From JBJXHC01 sp046160825 (lineage in GTDB: Bacteria > Bacteroidota > Ignavibacteria > UBA10030 > UBA6906): DNA of 47,797 bases. Shown in pieces: positions 6,683 to 15,121 of the stretch. The DNA is taken from positions 1-47,797 of the forward strand of contig JBJXHC010000022.1 in assembly GCA_046160825.1 (NCBI GenBank), written 5' to 3'. The stretch's first letter is position 1. Every line of letters starts with the position of its first letter. The notes under the pieces are model-generated. The model was given only the letters and a program-made list of their open reading frames with translations, searched no databases and had not been told where the DNA came from. The translations under genes and the position numbers were made by a program.

Positions 6683-7198
6683 TTGGCAGTTCTTGAAGCA
6701 CTGGCACGTTTCGATCATGACACGGTTGTCCGGTTCTCCGGGCGACGAAGCGACGCGTTAAGCCATGTGATGAAGTTGGCGACACGTGTTGGCGATGGTT
6801 ATGTATGGGCGGTTCTCGGTCTGCTGATTTTTGTCATAGACGACCGGGGGAGTACCATCATCAAACAACTCGCCCTTGCGTTTGCCATCGACGTTTCTCT
6901 CTATAAGATTATCAAGAAGCTTTTTAGCAGACCACGGCCGTTTGTCCAGTTCCCAACGATAACGATGCTTCTTGTTCCTCCGGATGAGTTCTCATTTCCG
7001 TCGGGCCACACAGCAGCCGCGTTTGTGTTTACCACAGTTGTTGGAATGAGTTTCCCTGTTTTGATTCCACTTCTCCTCGTGACGGCGGTACTGATAGGAA
7101 TATCACGAGTGTATCTTGGAGTTCACTATCCGACAGATGTTCTTGCCGGCGTAACCCTTGGAATCATCTCGGGGGTAGCCGGAATCGCCATTATTTGA
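6683..7198 (+). CDS. PAP2-superfamily lipid phosphatase
   Basis: Probably dephosphorylates phosphatidic acid, phosphatidylglycerophosphate or undecaprenyl diphosphate at the outer face of the inner membrane. The 171-residue protein contains all three signature motifs: KKLFSRPRP (about 78-86), PSGHT (106-110, catalytic His109) and SRVYLGVHYPTD (141-152, nucleophile His148). Hydrophobic helices lie between and after them. The start is TTG 6683 with AAGGGGAG upstream; no better ATG exists. The Pho-box-like promoter and the adjacent phosphate-transport genes suggest a phosphate-salvage role. The exact substrate cannot be decided from sequence. Confidence 0.93.
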   Translation: MAVLEALARFDHDTVVRFSGRRSDALSHVMKLATRVGDGYVWAVLGLLIFVIDDRGSTIIKQLALAFAIDVSLYKIIKKLFSRPRPFVQFPTITMLLVPPDEFSFPSGHTAAAFVFTTVVGMSFPVLIPLLLVTAVLIGISRVYLGVHYPTDVLAGVTLGIISGVAGIAII

Positions 7199-7328
7199 TG
7201 CGCCCCGGTTCCACGTTCTTCCACCATCAGTAGATTCCTCCCACGCCTCCTTGTTGGGTAGGATAGAGGCCCCATCAGCAGACCCTGACCCCTGCTGCGT
7301 GGGGCTTCGTTTTTGGGCATGGAAAGAC

Positions 7329-7345
7329 TTAACAATTTATTAACA
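7329..7345 (+). promoter_or_regulatory. Pho-box-like repeat before the porin gene
   Basis: TTAACA at 7329-7334 and again at 7340-7345, an 11-nt period identical to that before the PAP2 gene. Further repeats in phase (7351, 7362) are not recognisable. TACCAT at 7377-7382 lies at the same distance from the array start as the -10 of the PAP2 promoter. The intergenic stretch 7199-7438 holds no gene. Confidence 0.6.
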
Positions 7346-7438
7346 TTGGAATAGCCCATGTTTTGTCGGGATTCCTTACCATGCAACGGGTCAAAAAGCT
7401 CCTCGTCAATCAATCCTATTTCATCCTTCGAGTAATTC

Positions 7439-8842
7439 ATGGGTCAGAGATTACTCTCTGTGTGCAGGGTGGCGGCGGTCTGCTTCCTGGTTTCAGGATG
7501 GACAACAGCCTCAGCACAAGAGACCGATAGTTCAACGACGGAAGCCGGTGTACTCAAAGAAGAGGTGGAACATTTGAAGGGTGTGGTGAATGATCTGAGT
7601 GAATCGGCGACCGAGTACAAAGGATATGTGGATTTCCTCCGCAAGATAAAGCTGACCGGCTATATTCAAGCGCAGTTCCGGTTGACCGATGCGAATGCGG
7701 GTCCCGCGTCTTTTGCAGGCGGAAATTTTCCTGCCAACACCAACAAGCAAATCCAAATCAGGCGCGGACGCTTGAAGGTCAATTATGACAACGTGCTTAC
7801 GCAATATGTTCTTCAGATAGACGCCATACCGGCGGGAGTATCAGTGCGTGATGCGTTCGCTTCGATAACCGAGCCGTGGTTGCAATCGTTCGGCATGCAG
7901 GTGGGGTTGTTCGACAGGCCGTTCGGTTATGAGATCAGCATGTCATCAAGTGTCCGTGAATCACCAGAGCGTTCCCGTCTCTTTCAAACTCTGTTTCCGG
8001 GTGAACGCGATATCGGCGCCAAGTTGTTCTACGCGCCGCAGATTGGCAATTTCAGTTTCTTGCGCGTGGATGCTGGCGTGTTCAATGGAACCGGTCTCTC
8101 CGCCTCAGACTTCGATAATTTCAAGGACATCATCGGCCACGTCGGTATTCAGATTCCATTCGAAGAGGCAAACGCCTCACTCGATCTCGGACTCTCCGGC
8201 TACTTTGGCAAAGTCCGCAACAATACGAAGTATGTTTGGGAACACGGCACGCTTGCCTCCGGATTGCAAGGCTTCGTCCTCGATTCATCCGCGGCGAATC
8301 AAAGCGCGGGTGTCTCAAGAACGTATCTCGGGTTTGATCTCCAGTTCTATTATGATGTTCCCCTTCTTGGTGGATTGACGTTGCGCGGCGAGGTTATTGC
8401 CGGTACACAACCTGGCGCATCGGATTCGGTTCGTGTTGGAAGTGCAGTCGGGCCTTCCGGAAAAAGCCTCACCACATCAAGTCCGGGAACACAGGCCCTT
8501 GGTCCGATCTACAAACGTGACTTTCTTGGTTGGTACGTCTATCTCATTCAGAACATCGGAAGCATGGATCAGATTATTCTGAAATATGATGTGTATGATC
8601 CGAATGCAGACGCGGATGGCTCTGATTTTATCGCGGGTTCAAATCTTTTCACTGCCGACGTTAAGTACTCAACACTGGCAGTCGGCCTCGTCCACCACTG
8701 GGATGAGAATGTGAAATTCGTATTCTATTATGAGTCCATCAAGAACGAACGACTGAATTCATCAGCAACAGGTTCGCTTGCGCAGTTCGTAAATGACGTC
8801 AAGGATAACGTCTTCACATTCAGGACGCAGGTACGGTTCTAA
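7439..8842 (+). CDS. phosphate-selective porin O/P family outer-membrane protein
   Basis: A 467-residue protein expected to form a trimeric beta-barrel that admits phosphate or polyphosphate across the outer membrane. A signal peptide ends at ASAQE. Residues about 35-70 form a short coiled coil (VLKEEVEHLKGVVNDLSE), as in OprP/OprO-type porins, followed by alternating amphipathic strands such as LTGYIQAQFRLTD and IQIRRGRLKVNYD. The chain ends in TFRTQVRF, with a terminal Phe as expected for BAM-inserted barrels. Length fits the family. Start ATG 7439 has only a weak ribosome binding site. Location directly upstream of pstS and a Pho-box-like repeat support a phosphate role. Confidence 0.92.
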   Translation: MGQRLLSVCRVAAVCFLVSGWTTASAQETDSSTTEAGVLKEEVEHLKGVVNDLSESATEYKGYVDFLRKIKLTGYIQAQFRLTDANAGPASFAGGNFPANTNKQIQIRRGRLKVNYDNVLTQYVLQIDAIPAGVSVRDAFASITEPWLQSFGMQVGLFDRPFGYEISMSSSVRESPERSRLFQTLFPGERDIGAKLFYAPQIGNFSFLRVDAGVFNGTGLSASDFDNFKDIIGHVGIQIPFEEANASLDLGLSGYFGKVRNNTKYVWEHGTLASGLQGFVLDSSAANQSAGVSRTYLGFDLQFYYDVPLLGGLTLRGEVIAGTQPGASDSVRVGSAVGPSGKSLTTSSPGTQALGPIYKRDFLGWYVYLIQNIGSMDQIILKYDVYDPNADADGSDFIAGSNLFTADVKYSTLAVGLVHHWDENVKFVFYYESIKNERLNSSATGSLAQFVNDVKDNVFTFRTQVRF

Positions 8843-8870
8843 CGTTCACAAGATCAAAAGGGTCGGATCA

Positions 8871-9689
8871 ATGAGATATGCGATGATTGCTCTTGTATTG
8901 ATGCTCGCCGGTGTGGCAACAGCACAGGACGTGATTACGGTGAAAGGCTCGGATACGATGGTGATCCTTGCACAACGGTGGGCCGAGCAATACATGACGA
9001 AGCATTCTGCGACGACGATCCAGGTGACGGGCGGCGGCTCCGGGACCGGTATTTCTGCGTTGATCAATGGAACAACCGACGTCTGCAATTCCTCGCGACC
9101 GATGAAGAAGAGCGAGCGGGACAAACTGAAACAGCGTTTCGGCACACTGGGCGTGGAAATCAAATGTGCACAGGATGGTCTGGCGGTGTATGTGAACGAA
9201 ACAAACCCGGTGACGGAGTTGACGCTTCAGCAATTGAAGGATATTTACACCGGAGACATTACCAATTGGAAAGATGTCGGCGGGAACGACGAGAGGATTA
9301 TCCTCTACAGTCGCGAGAACAACTCCGGTACGTATGTGTATTTCAAAGACAACGTGCTTGGAGGTCAGGATTTTTCGCCCTCGGCACAAAACCTTCCCGG
9401 CACGGCTTCGGTGGTGAATGCAGTCGCACGTGATAAGCGCGGTGTTGGCTATGGTGGTTCAGCGTACGCCAAGGGCATCCATGAATTGAAACTCCGGAAG
9501 GATGCAAATTCCACTGCGTACCTTCCAACAATAGACAACGTCAAGTCCGGCGAGTACCCCATCTCCCGATACCTGTACATGTACCTCCGCAACAGACCGA
9601 CCGGCGCTTTGAAGGAATATATTGACTGGATTTTGGGAGATGAAGGACAGAGTATCGTGAGTGAAGTGGGATATTTCCCGATTCGATAA
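8871..9689 (+). CDS. pstS: phosphate-binding protein PstS, soluble form
   Basis: Periplasmic substrate-binding subunit of the high-affinity phosphate ABC transporter. The 272-residue protein begins at ATG 8871 with AAAAGGG upstream; a signal peptide ends around ATAQD and has no lipobox Cys. Phosphate-binding segments are visible: KGSDTMV near the mature N-terminus, VTGGGSGTGISALINGTTD, and YSRENNSGTYVYF. It follows the porin gene after 28 nt. A second pstS follows 24 nt downstream, with long stretches of near identity, indicating tandem duplication. This copy keeps a plain signal peptide. Confidence 0.96.
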   Translation: MRYAMIALVLMLAGVATAQDVITVKGSDTMVILAQRWAEQYMTKHSATTIQVTGGGSGTGISALINGTTDVCNSSRPMKKSERDKLKQRFGTLGVEIKCAQDGLAVYVNETNPVTELTLQQLKDIYTGDITNWKDVGGNDERIILYSRENNSGTYVYFKDNVLGGQDFSPSAQNLPGTASVVNAVARDKRGVGYGGSAYAKGIHELKLRKDANSTAYLPTIDNVKSGEYPISRYLYMYLRNRPTGALKEYIDWILGDEGQSIVSEVGYFPIR

Positions 9690-9713
9690 AGCAAAGTGAA
9701 TAGGGAGAAATAA

Positions 9714-10535
9714 ATGAGTAAGATTCTGTTGATTATTGCCGTGTTTATGGCTTGCGCCAGCCCACCGGAAAAAGAGACGATAACCATTAAAGGTTCCGAC
9801 ACGATGGTGATTCTCGGTCAGCGTTGGGCGGAGAAGTACATGCAGAAGAATCCGAACGCTATCATCCAGGTGACCGGCGGTGGTTCCGGTACCGGAATCT
9901 CGGCATTGATTAATGGGACGACCGATATCTGCAATTCCTCCCGACCGATCAAGCAAAGCGAACGTGATAAACTGAAAGAGAAGTATGGTTCGAGTGGTGT
10001 TGAGATCAAGTGCGCCCTGGACGGCCTCGCGGTCTATGTCCACGAATCGAATCCTGTGAAAGAATTAACGATGCAGCAGGTGAAGGACATCTTTACCGGG
10101 AAGACCACCAACTGGAAGGATCTTGGTGGACCGAAGGCGAATATTATCCTTTACAGTCGCGAGAACAATTCCGGCACGTATGTCTATTTCAAAGATGAGG
10201 TGTTGCTGGGCGAGGACTTTGCGCGCAACGCCCAGCACATGCCAGGTACGGCAGCATTGGTGAACGCTGTCGCCAAGGACAAGTTGAGTATTGGCTACGG
10301 AGGCTCTGCATACGGCAAAGGCATCAAAGAACTCCCGATCAAAAAAGATGAAAAATCTCCGGCCTACTCTCCGACAATGGAGAATATTAAATCCGGGCGG
10401 TATCCGATCAGTCGATACCTCTACATGTACACGCGCACGCGACCAACGGGTGCTGTAAAAGGGTTCATCGACTGGGCCCTAGGCAACGAAGGTCAGAAGA
10501 TTGTGAATGAAGTAGGCTACTATCCAATCCGGTGA
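9714..10535 (+). CDS. pstS: phosphate-binding protein PstS, lipoprotein form
   Basis: Second PstS paralogue, 273 residues. Its N-terminus MSKILLIIAVFMACASPPE is a lipoprotein signal with lipobox FMAC, so the mature protein should be anchored by Cys14, unlike the upstream copy. The ligand-binding segments KGSDTMVILGQRWAEKYM, VTGGGSGTGISALINGTTD and YSRENNSGTYVYFKD are conserved. GGGAG precedes the ATG. It lies 6 nt before pstC. In many bacteria only one pstS is present; the pair may provide free and tethered binding proteins for the same transporter. That division of labour is inference. Confidence 0.95.
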   Translation: MSKILLIIAVFMACASPPEKETITIKGSDTMVILGQRWAEKYMQKNPNAIIQVTGGGSGTGISALINGTTDICNSSRPIKQSERDKLKEKYGSSGVEIKCALDGLAVYVHESNPVKELTMQQVKDIFTGKTTNWKDLGGPKANIILYSRENNSGTYVYFKDEVLLGEDFARNAQHMPGTAALVNAVAKDKLSIGYGGSAYGKGIKELPIKKDEKSPAYSPTMENIKSGRYPISRYLYMYTRTRPTGAVKGFIDWALGNEGQKIVNEVGYYPIR

Positions 10536-10541
10536 GTTGGT

Positions 10542-11729
10542 GTGACCCGAAAAGATAAACAAAGCGAGATAGCCACTCCAGTGGAATTCAAACCCCGACC
10601 GTCTATGACGCGAGATTCACTGTTCGTATCGGATATCCATCACGGAACCCCGGTGGTGCATCCGCCGCGTCAGCGTCTGACGCCTGCGATTCTGAAGAAA
10701 CGATTTCGCTGGGATGAGTTCCTCGCCGAGAAATTGATCACGGGTGTTTCATTCCTTTCTCTTGCGACGATTATCTTGATTTTTATATTCGTGTTCCGTG
10801 AAGCTGCACCGATTTTCTTCCCGAAAGAGGAAGCCGCACCGGCAACGGAACAGGTGGAGCAGGAACAGGAAACCTACGGTGAGGAATATCTCGGGGAGAC
10901 CAGTGGAGCGCTTGACGCATCACGGTCACGTTCTGAATCTGTGGAGACATCCGGAGCGGAAGGTGATGCTTCATGGGCGAACCTGTTTTCCACGGAATGG
11001 CAACCCATTTCCGGTGACCCAAAGTATGGTATACTTCCCCTGGCAGTTGGCTCGCTTAAGGTGACATTCCTTGCAATTTTCTTTGCCGCACCGCTTGCGA
11101 TTTTGGCGGCGCTGTTCACGTCCTCGTTCGCGCCGCGGTGGGCGCGTGAAATCCTGAAACCCGCGATTGAAATGCTGGCGGGGTTTCCCTCGGTTGTGAT
11201 CGGGTTCTTCGCGCTGGTAACGCTTGCGACGTTGCTGCAAAATACCTTCGGGTTCGAGTATAGACTCAACGCTCTTGTCGGCGGAATTGCCATGTCGCTT
11301 GCTGTCATTCCTATTGTCTATACTGTTGCGGAGGACGCCCTTTCCGCCGTCCCCCGATTCATGACGGAAGCCAGTCTTGCATTGGGCGCAACGAAATGGC
11401 AGACCGCGCTTTTTGTCACGCTTCCGGCGGCAACGCCCGGCGTGTTTGCGGCAATATTGCTTGGTTTCGGTCGTGCCTTCGGCGAAACGATGATCGTGTT
11501 GATGGCGACGGGCAACGCGGCGTTGCTCGGCTTCGGTTTCCTGGAACCTGTGCGAACGATGTCTGCAACAATCGGGGCGGAGATGGCCGAGGTGGTCTTT
11601 GGTGATACCCACTATCATGTTCTGTTTTTTATCGGGGCTGTTTTGTTCATCTTTACCTTCACACTCAATGCCGTGGCCGAGATATTTATCCGCCAGCGAT
11701 TGTTGAAGCGATTCCGGGGAGAGGGATAG
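10542..11729 (+). CDS. pstC: phosphate ABC transporter permease PstC
   Basis: Inner-membrane permease subunit, 395 residues, longer than typical PstC. From GTG 10542 there is a cytoplasmic N-terminal extension of about 60 residues, then TM1 (LITGVSFLSLATIILIFIF). The loop after TM1 carries an acidic, Ser/Glu-rich insertion of about 50 residues (near 90-145) not usual in the family. The remaining five helices and the EAA-type loop EASLALGATKWQTALFVTLP are normal. ATG 10605 is an alternative start without a clear ribosome binding site. It lies directly before pstA with a 1-nt gap. Confidence 0.93.
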   Translation: MTRKDKQSEIATPVEFKPRPSMTRDSLFVSDIHHGTPVVHPPRQRLTPAILKKRFRWDEFLAEKLITGVSFLSLATIILIFIFVFREAAPIFFPKEEAAPATEQVEQEQETYGEEYLGETSGALDASRSRSESVETSGAEGDASWANLFSTEWQPISGDPKYGILPLAVGSLKVTFLAIFFAAPLAILAALFTSSFAPRWAREILKPAIEMLAGFPSVVIGFFALVTLATLLQNTFGFEYRLNALVGGIAMSLAVIPIVYTVAEDALSAVPRFMTEASLALGATKWQTALFVTLPAATPGVFAAILLGFGRAFGETMIVLMATGNAALLGFGFLEPVRTMSATIGAEMAEVVFGDTHYHVLFFIGAVLFIFTFTLNAVAEIFIRQRLLKRFRGEG

Positions 11730-11730
11730 C

Positions 11731-12636
11731 ATGAGCCTTAAGCGCACAATTCTCGGCTCGTACGTGGTCGGTGTTACCGGGCTTGCGGCATTGACCATTG
11801 TCGCCATTCTTCTTCTGGTGATGACCAATATTGTCATCGGTGGCTGGGATACGCTGACGTGGGAATTCCTGACGGCGGCACCCAAGGAGGGGATGACGGC
11901 GGGTGGAATATTCCCGGCAATTATCGGTACGGTGCTTCTCGTACTTCTCATGTCCATTGCCGGTGTACCAGCCGGAGTCATCACAGCAATTTATTTGAGC
12001 GAATACGCAAGCCAGAAATCCATCATGGCGCGCAGCATCAGGTTTGCAGTCAACACGCTTGCCGGTGTTCCGTCGATTGTGTTCGGACTGTTCGGCCTTG
12101 GGTTCTTTGTGCAGTTCGTCGGCGGCGGTATGGACGCAATGTTCACCGATGGTGTTCGTCTCCGCTGGGCACAGCCGAATATTCTCTGGGCGAGTTTGAC
12201 GATGGCCCTACTGACGCTTCCTGTTGTGATCGTCTCCGTCGAGGAAGCAATCAAGAATGTGCCACAGGATTTGCGCGCCGGAAGCCTTGCACTCGGCGCC
12301 ACCAAGTGGCAGACGATCTGGAAAGTTGTTCTCCCCAATTCACTCAACGGCATTCTGACCGGAGCAATCCTCGCTGTGAGCAGAGGAGCGGGAGAAGTTG
12401 CGCCGATTCTCTTTACCGGTGTTGCATATTTTCTGCCACAGCTCCCCGGCGAACTCTCGGATCAGTTTATGCAACTCGGGTATCACGTGTATATCATGTC
12501 CACACAATCCACGAACGTCGAAGCCACGAAGGGCATCCAGTATGCTACAACGCTTGTCTTGTTGCTGCTGACGTTCTTACTGAACTTTTCCGCAATACTG
12601 CTGCGCGCTCGCGTGCGTGCGCGACAAATTCAATGA
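11731..12636 (+). CDS. pstA: phosphate ABC transporter permease PstA
   Basis: Second permease subunit, 301 residues with six predicted helices and the EAA loop GSLALGATKWQTIWKVVLPNS. The segment GVPSIVFGLFGLGFFV is typical for PstA. It follows the pstC stop by one nucleotide, and its stop overlaps the pstB start (ATGA at 12633-12636), so translational coupling is likely. Length and topology are normal. Confidence 0.96.
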   Translation: MSLKRTILGSYVVGVTGLAALTIVAILLLVMTNIVIGGWDTLTWEFLTAAPKEGMTAGGIFPAIIGTVLLVLLMSIAGVPAGVITAIYLSEYASQKSIMARSIRFAVNTLAGVPSIVFGLFGLGFFVQFVGGGMDAMFTDGVRLRWAQPNILWASLTMALLTLPVVIVSVEEAIKNVPQDLRAGSLALGATKWQTIWKVVLPNSLNGILTGAILAVSRGAGEVAPILFTGVAYFLPQLPGELSDQFMQLGYHVYIMSTQSTNVEATKGIQYATTLVLLLLTFLLNFSAILLRARVRARQIQ

Positions 12637-13412
12637 CGATGAACCAGACTCCCGCAAACGGCTTCAAAATCAAAACACACAATCTGAATCTCTTCTATGG
12701 CGAGAAGCAGGCACTCAAAAATATTTCCATTGACATTCGGACGAACCATGTCACTGCACTGATTGGACCCTCCGGCTGTGGTAAATCCACGTACCTCCGC
12801 AGTCTCAATAGGATGAACGACCTGATTGACAACGTCCGTATCAACGGCAGTGTGGTGATTGATGATGTCGATATCTATGACAAGGGCGTTGATGTTGTGG
12901 AGTTGCGCAAGCGGGTGGGAATGATTTTTCAAAAGTCCAATCCTTTCCCAAAATCCATATTTGAGAATGTGGCTTACGGGCCGAAGATCAATGGCATCCG
13001 TGAAAAACATAAGCTTGATGAGATCGTGGAAACCAGTCTCAAGCGTGCGGCTCTATGGGATGAGGTGAAGGATGATTTGAAGAAGAGCGGACTGGCTCTT
13101 TCGGGCGGACAGCAACAGCGGCTCTGTATTGCACGGGCGCTTGCCGTCGATCCGGAGGTGTTATTAATGGATGAGCCGGCAAGTGCGCTTGATCCGATTG
13201 CCACAGCGAAAATCGAAGAGCTGATCTACGAGTTGAAAGATAATTACACGATTGTCATCGTTACGCACAATATGCAACAGGCGGCACGTGTCAGCGACTT
13301 CACCGCATTCTTCTATCTGGGAGAATTGATTGAGGTGGGGGAGACGAAGAAGATGTTCACGACGCCCGAAAAGAAACAAACGGAAGAATACATTACTGGC
13401 CGGTTTGGCTAA
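12633..13412 (+). CDS. pstB: phosphate ABC transporter ATPase PstB
   Basis: Cytoplasmic ATPase that powers phosphate import, 259 residues. Visible elements are the Walker A GPSGCGKST (residues 45-53), Q-loop region MIFQKSNPFPKSIFENV typical of PstB, signature LSGGQQQR, Walker B VLLMDEPASALD and the switch His in VTHNM. The start is ATG 12633 within the pstA stop; the reading frame is open much further upstream by chance inside pstA. The end is followed by 189 nt without a gene, containing two GGAGGT motifs (near 13501 and 13530) and a 5-bp CTGTC/GACAG hairpin of unknown role. Confidence 0.97.
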   Translation: MTMNQTPANGFKIKTHNLNLFYGEKQALKNISIDIRTNHVTALIGPSGCGKSTYLRSLNRMNDLIDNVRINGSVVIDDVDIYDKGVDVVELRKRVGMIFQKSNPFPKSIFENVAYGPKINGIREKHKLDEIVETSLKRAALWDEVKDDLKKSGLALSGGQQQRLCIARALAVDPEVLLMDEPASALDPIATAKIEELIYELKDNYTIVIVTHNMQQAARVSDFTAFFYLGELIEVGETKKMFTTPEKKQTEEYITGRFG

Positions 13413-13601
13413 TAAACCTCTAATAAATGCAAAGCAAGAAAAGAGTTTAAGTCATAGACAACACGAAAGTATTGCATCGTGGATCTCACCTTACGGGAAA
13501 GGAGGTCTCCGTTCTTTGAGAAATCCAAGGAGGTAAGTAAGAAAAGAACACTGTCACTCGGACAGCTAACCTTGTGGTGAGTAAGTCTTATGGAGGACGC
13601 C

Positions 13602-14249
13602 ATGAATAGTCGGATTGAAAAGAAGACTAATGAACTCACAGCTCGCGTAGTCAAGGTCGGAAATGAGACGAAGCAATTGCTTTACTCTTCGTTTGAAGAT
13701 TTCTTCACAGCAAATGGAAGAGAAGCAAGAAAACTGATTCTTCAACAAGGGGAGATAAGACGGGAATTCTTGGATATCAATGATCAGTGTTGTTCGGTGG
13801 TGATGACTGAGCCTTTAATGGCTTCAGACATGAGACTTGTGGTAGCGATACTGAGACTCGCCCCGCGATTTTTACAAATTAGCGACATTGCCTTGAGGCT
13901 TTTGTCTAATGCAGATCGAATGGCAGGGACTGTGATTTTGCCAAGTCTTTCGGATAGCAGACCTGACGCGGAGAAAGCTTGTATTCTGTTCGGTGTTAGT
14001 ATGAGAGCGTTTGACCTCACTGAACGATCCAATGCGCAATGGGTAATTGAAGAAGGCAAAGAGATGTTTAAGGCTACGCGCACGAAATATGAAAACCTTG
14101 AGAATAAATCACTTTGGATTAGTTGCCGTGAGTTACTGATGCAGTATTTCTTGTTGAGTCAGGTTAATGATCTAGTTAAGCATTCAATTCACATTGCAGA
14201 GGAAGTAGTGTTTATTGATTCTGGCCTTAGATCACTTACCGAGTTTTGA
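13602..14249 (+). CDS. divergent PhoU-like protein
   Basis: A 215-residue helical protein occupying a PhoU position in the operon. TEPLMASDMRLVVAILRLAPRFLQISDIALRLL aligns with the canonical QPVAADLRLLMSALRINNQIERIGDIAVNIAE of the next gene, shown here in parts: MASDMRLV matches VAADLRLL, and LQISDIALRLL matches the ERIGDIAVNI segment but lacks its Glu. The second repeat retains only VKHSIHIAEEVVF. Metal-binding acidic residues are thus partly lost. ATG 13602 is preferred because GGAGG at 13592-13596 overlaps the upstream ATG 13590. Composition is AT-richer than the following phoU. It could be a regulatory paralogue or one in decay. Confidence 0.75.
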   Translation: MNSRIEKKTNELTARVVKVGNETKQLLYSSFEDFFTANGREARKLILQQGEIRREFLDINDQCCSVVMTEPLMASDMRLVVAILRLAPRFLQISDIALRLLSNADRMAGTVILPSLSDSRPDAEKACILFGVSMRAFDLTERSNAQWVIEEGKEMFKATRTKYENLENKSLWISCRELLMQYFLLSQVNDLVKHSIHIAEEVVFIDSGLRSLTEF

Positions 14250-14912
14250 ATGCAACGCCACTTCGAACAAGAACTTGATCAACTGAAAACGACGTTGATC
14301 CAGATGGGATCGCTGGTCGATTCACAAATCGACGCGGCGGCAAGGGCGCTTTTCGAAGCGGATGTGGTATTGGCGCTTCGGGTGATTGCCGACGACGACA
14401 GGGTGAACGGCTACGACACGGAGATTGATAGACAGTGTCAACAAATCTTCGCGCTCAATCAGCCGGTTGCCGCCGATCTCCGGCTGCTGATGTCGGCGCT
14501 CAGGATCAATAACCAGATTGAACGCATTGGCGACATTGCCGTGAACATTGCAGAGCGTGTCGAGCCACTTGCCGCACATACTGCATTTCTCCGCAGTACG
14601 AGACTGGAAGAGATGCTTCAGATTGCCCGCATCATGGTCAGCGACAGCTTGAACGCCTTTATCCACAATAACCCTTCGCTTGCCATGCGTGTGCTCGAAA
14701 GCGATGACGTTGTGGATGATCTGGACCGGAATATCTTCCTCCAACTCGTGAATGAAATGAAGAGCAATCACGAGATTATCGAACCCGCCGCACATATCAT
14801 TATTCTCTCCCGACATATCGAACGCCTCGCCGACCACGCCACGAACATAGCAGAAGACGTTATTTTCCTTGTCGATGCGAAGATCGTTAAACACAACGCG
14901 CTGGACGAATAG
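14250..14912 (+). CDS. phoU: phosphate signalling protein PhoU
   Basis: A 220-residue, two-repeat helical protein expected to link PstSCAB activity to a PhoR-type kinase and restrain phosphate uptake. Both metal-binding repeat motifs are intact: ERIGDIAVNIAERV and ERLADHATNIAEDVIFLVDA. The start ATG immediately follows the stop of the divergent PhoU gene, so the two are probably coupled. A 209-nt gap with a candidate promoter separates it from the third phoU gene. Confidence 0.95.
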   Translation: MQRHFEQELDQLKTTLIQMGSLVDSQIDAAARALFEADVVLALRVIADDDRVNGYDTEIDRQCQQIFALNQPVAADLRLLMSALRINNQIERIGDIAVNIAERVEPLAAHTAFLRSTRLEEMLQIARIMVSDSLNAFIHNNPSLAMRVLESDDVVDDLDRNIFLQLVNEMKSNHEIIEPAAHIIILSRHIERLADHATNIAEDVIFLVDAKIVKHNALDE

Positions 14913-15052
14913 TATCAACTGATCTTCCCCGCGCCAGTATCAATGCAGTAGGATGACCGCCAAAGAACGGCGAGGCGATGCCGTCCCTGGTCGTCCGCCG
15001 AGCACTTGAGAGCCCTGCCCGAGAAGGTTAACCTATCTTCACCCTTCCACAT

Positions 15053-15081
15053 TTGCACTTCCACGGCGGAATTTCTATCTT
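15053..15081 (+). promoter_or_regulatory. candidate promoter of the third phoU gene
   Basis: TTGCAC (15053-15058), a 17-nt spacer and TATCTT (15076-15081), 40 nt before the ATG at 15122. The same spacing and the same TATCTT -10 occur at 16971-16999. It suggests this phoU can be transcribed apart from the pst operon. Confidence 0.5.
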
Positions 15082-15121
15082 CAATCAATAGGATAGGGTC
15101 AGACTATTCACAGGCATAGAA

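Noticed and set aside
11859..12632. Long N-terminal extension in frame with pstB
   Set aside because: It lies wholly within pstA in another frame; PstB family N-terminus and the ATGA overlap place the start at 12633.
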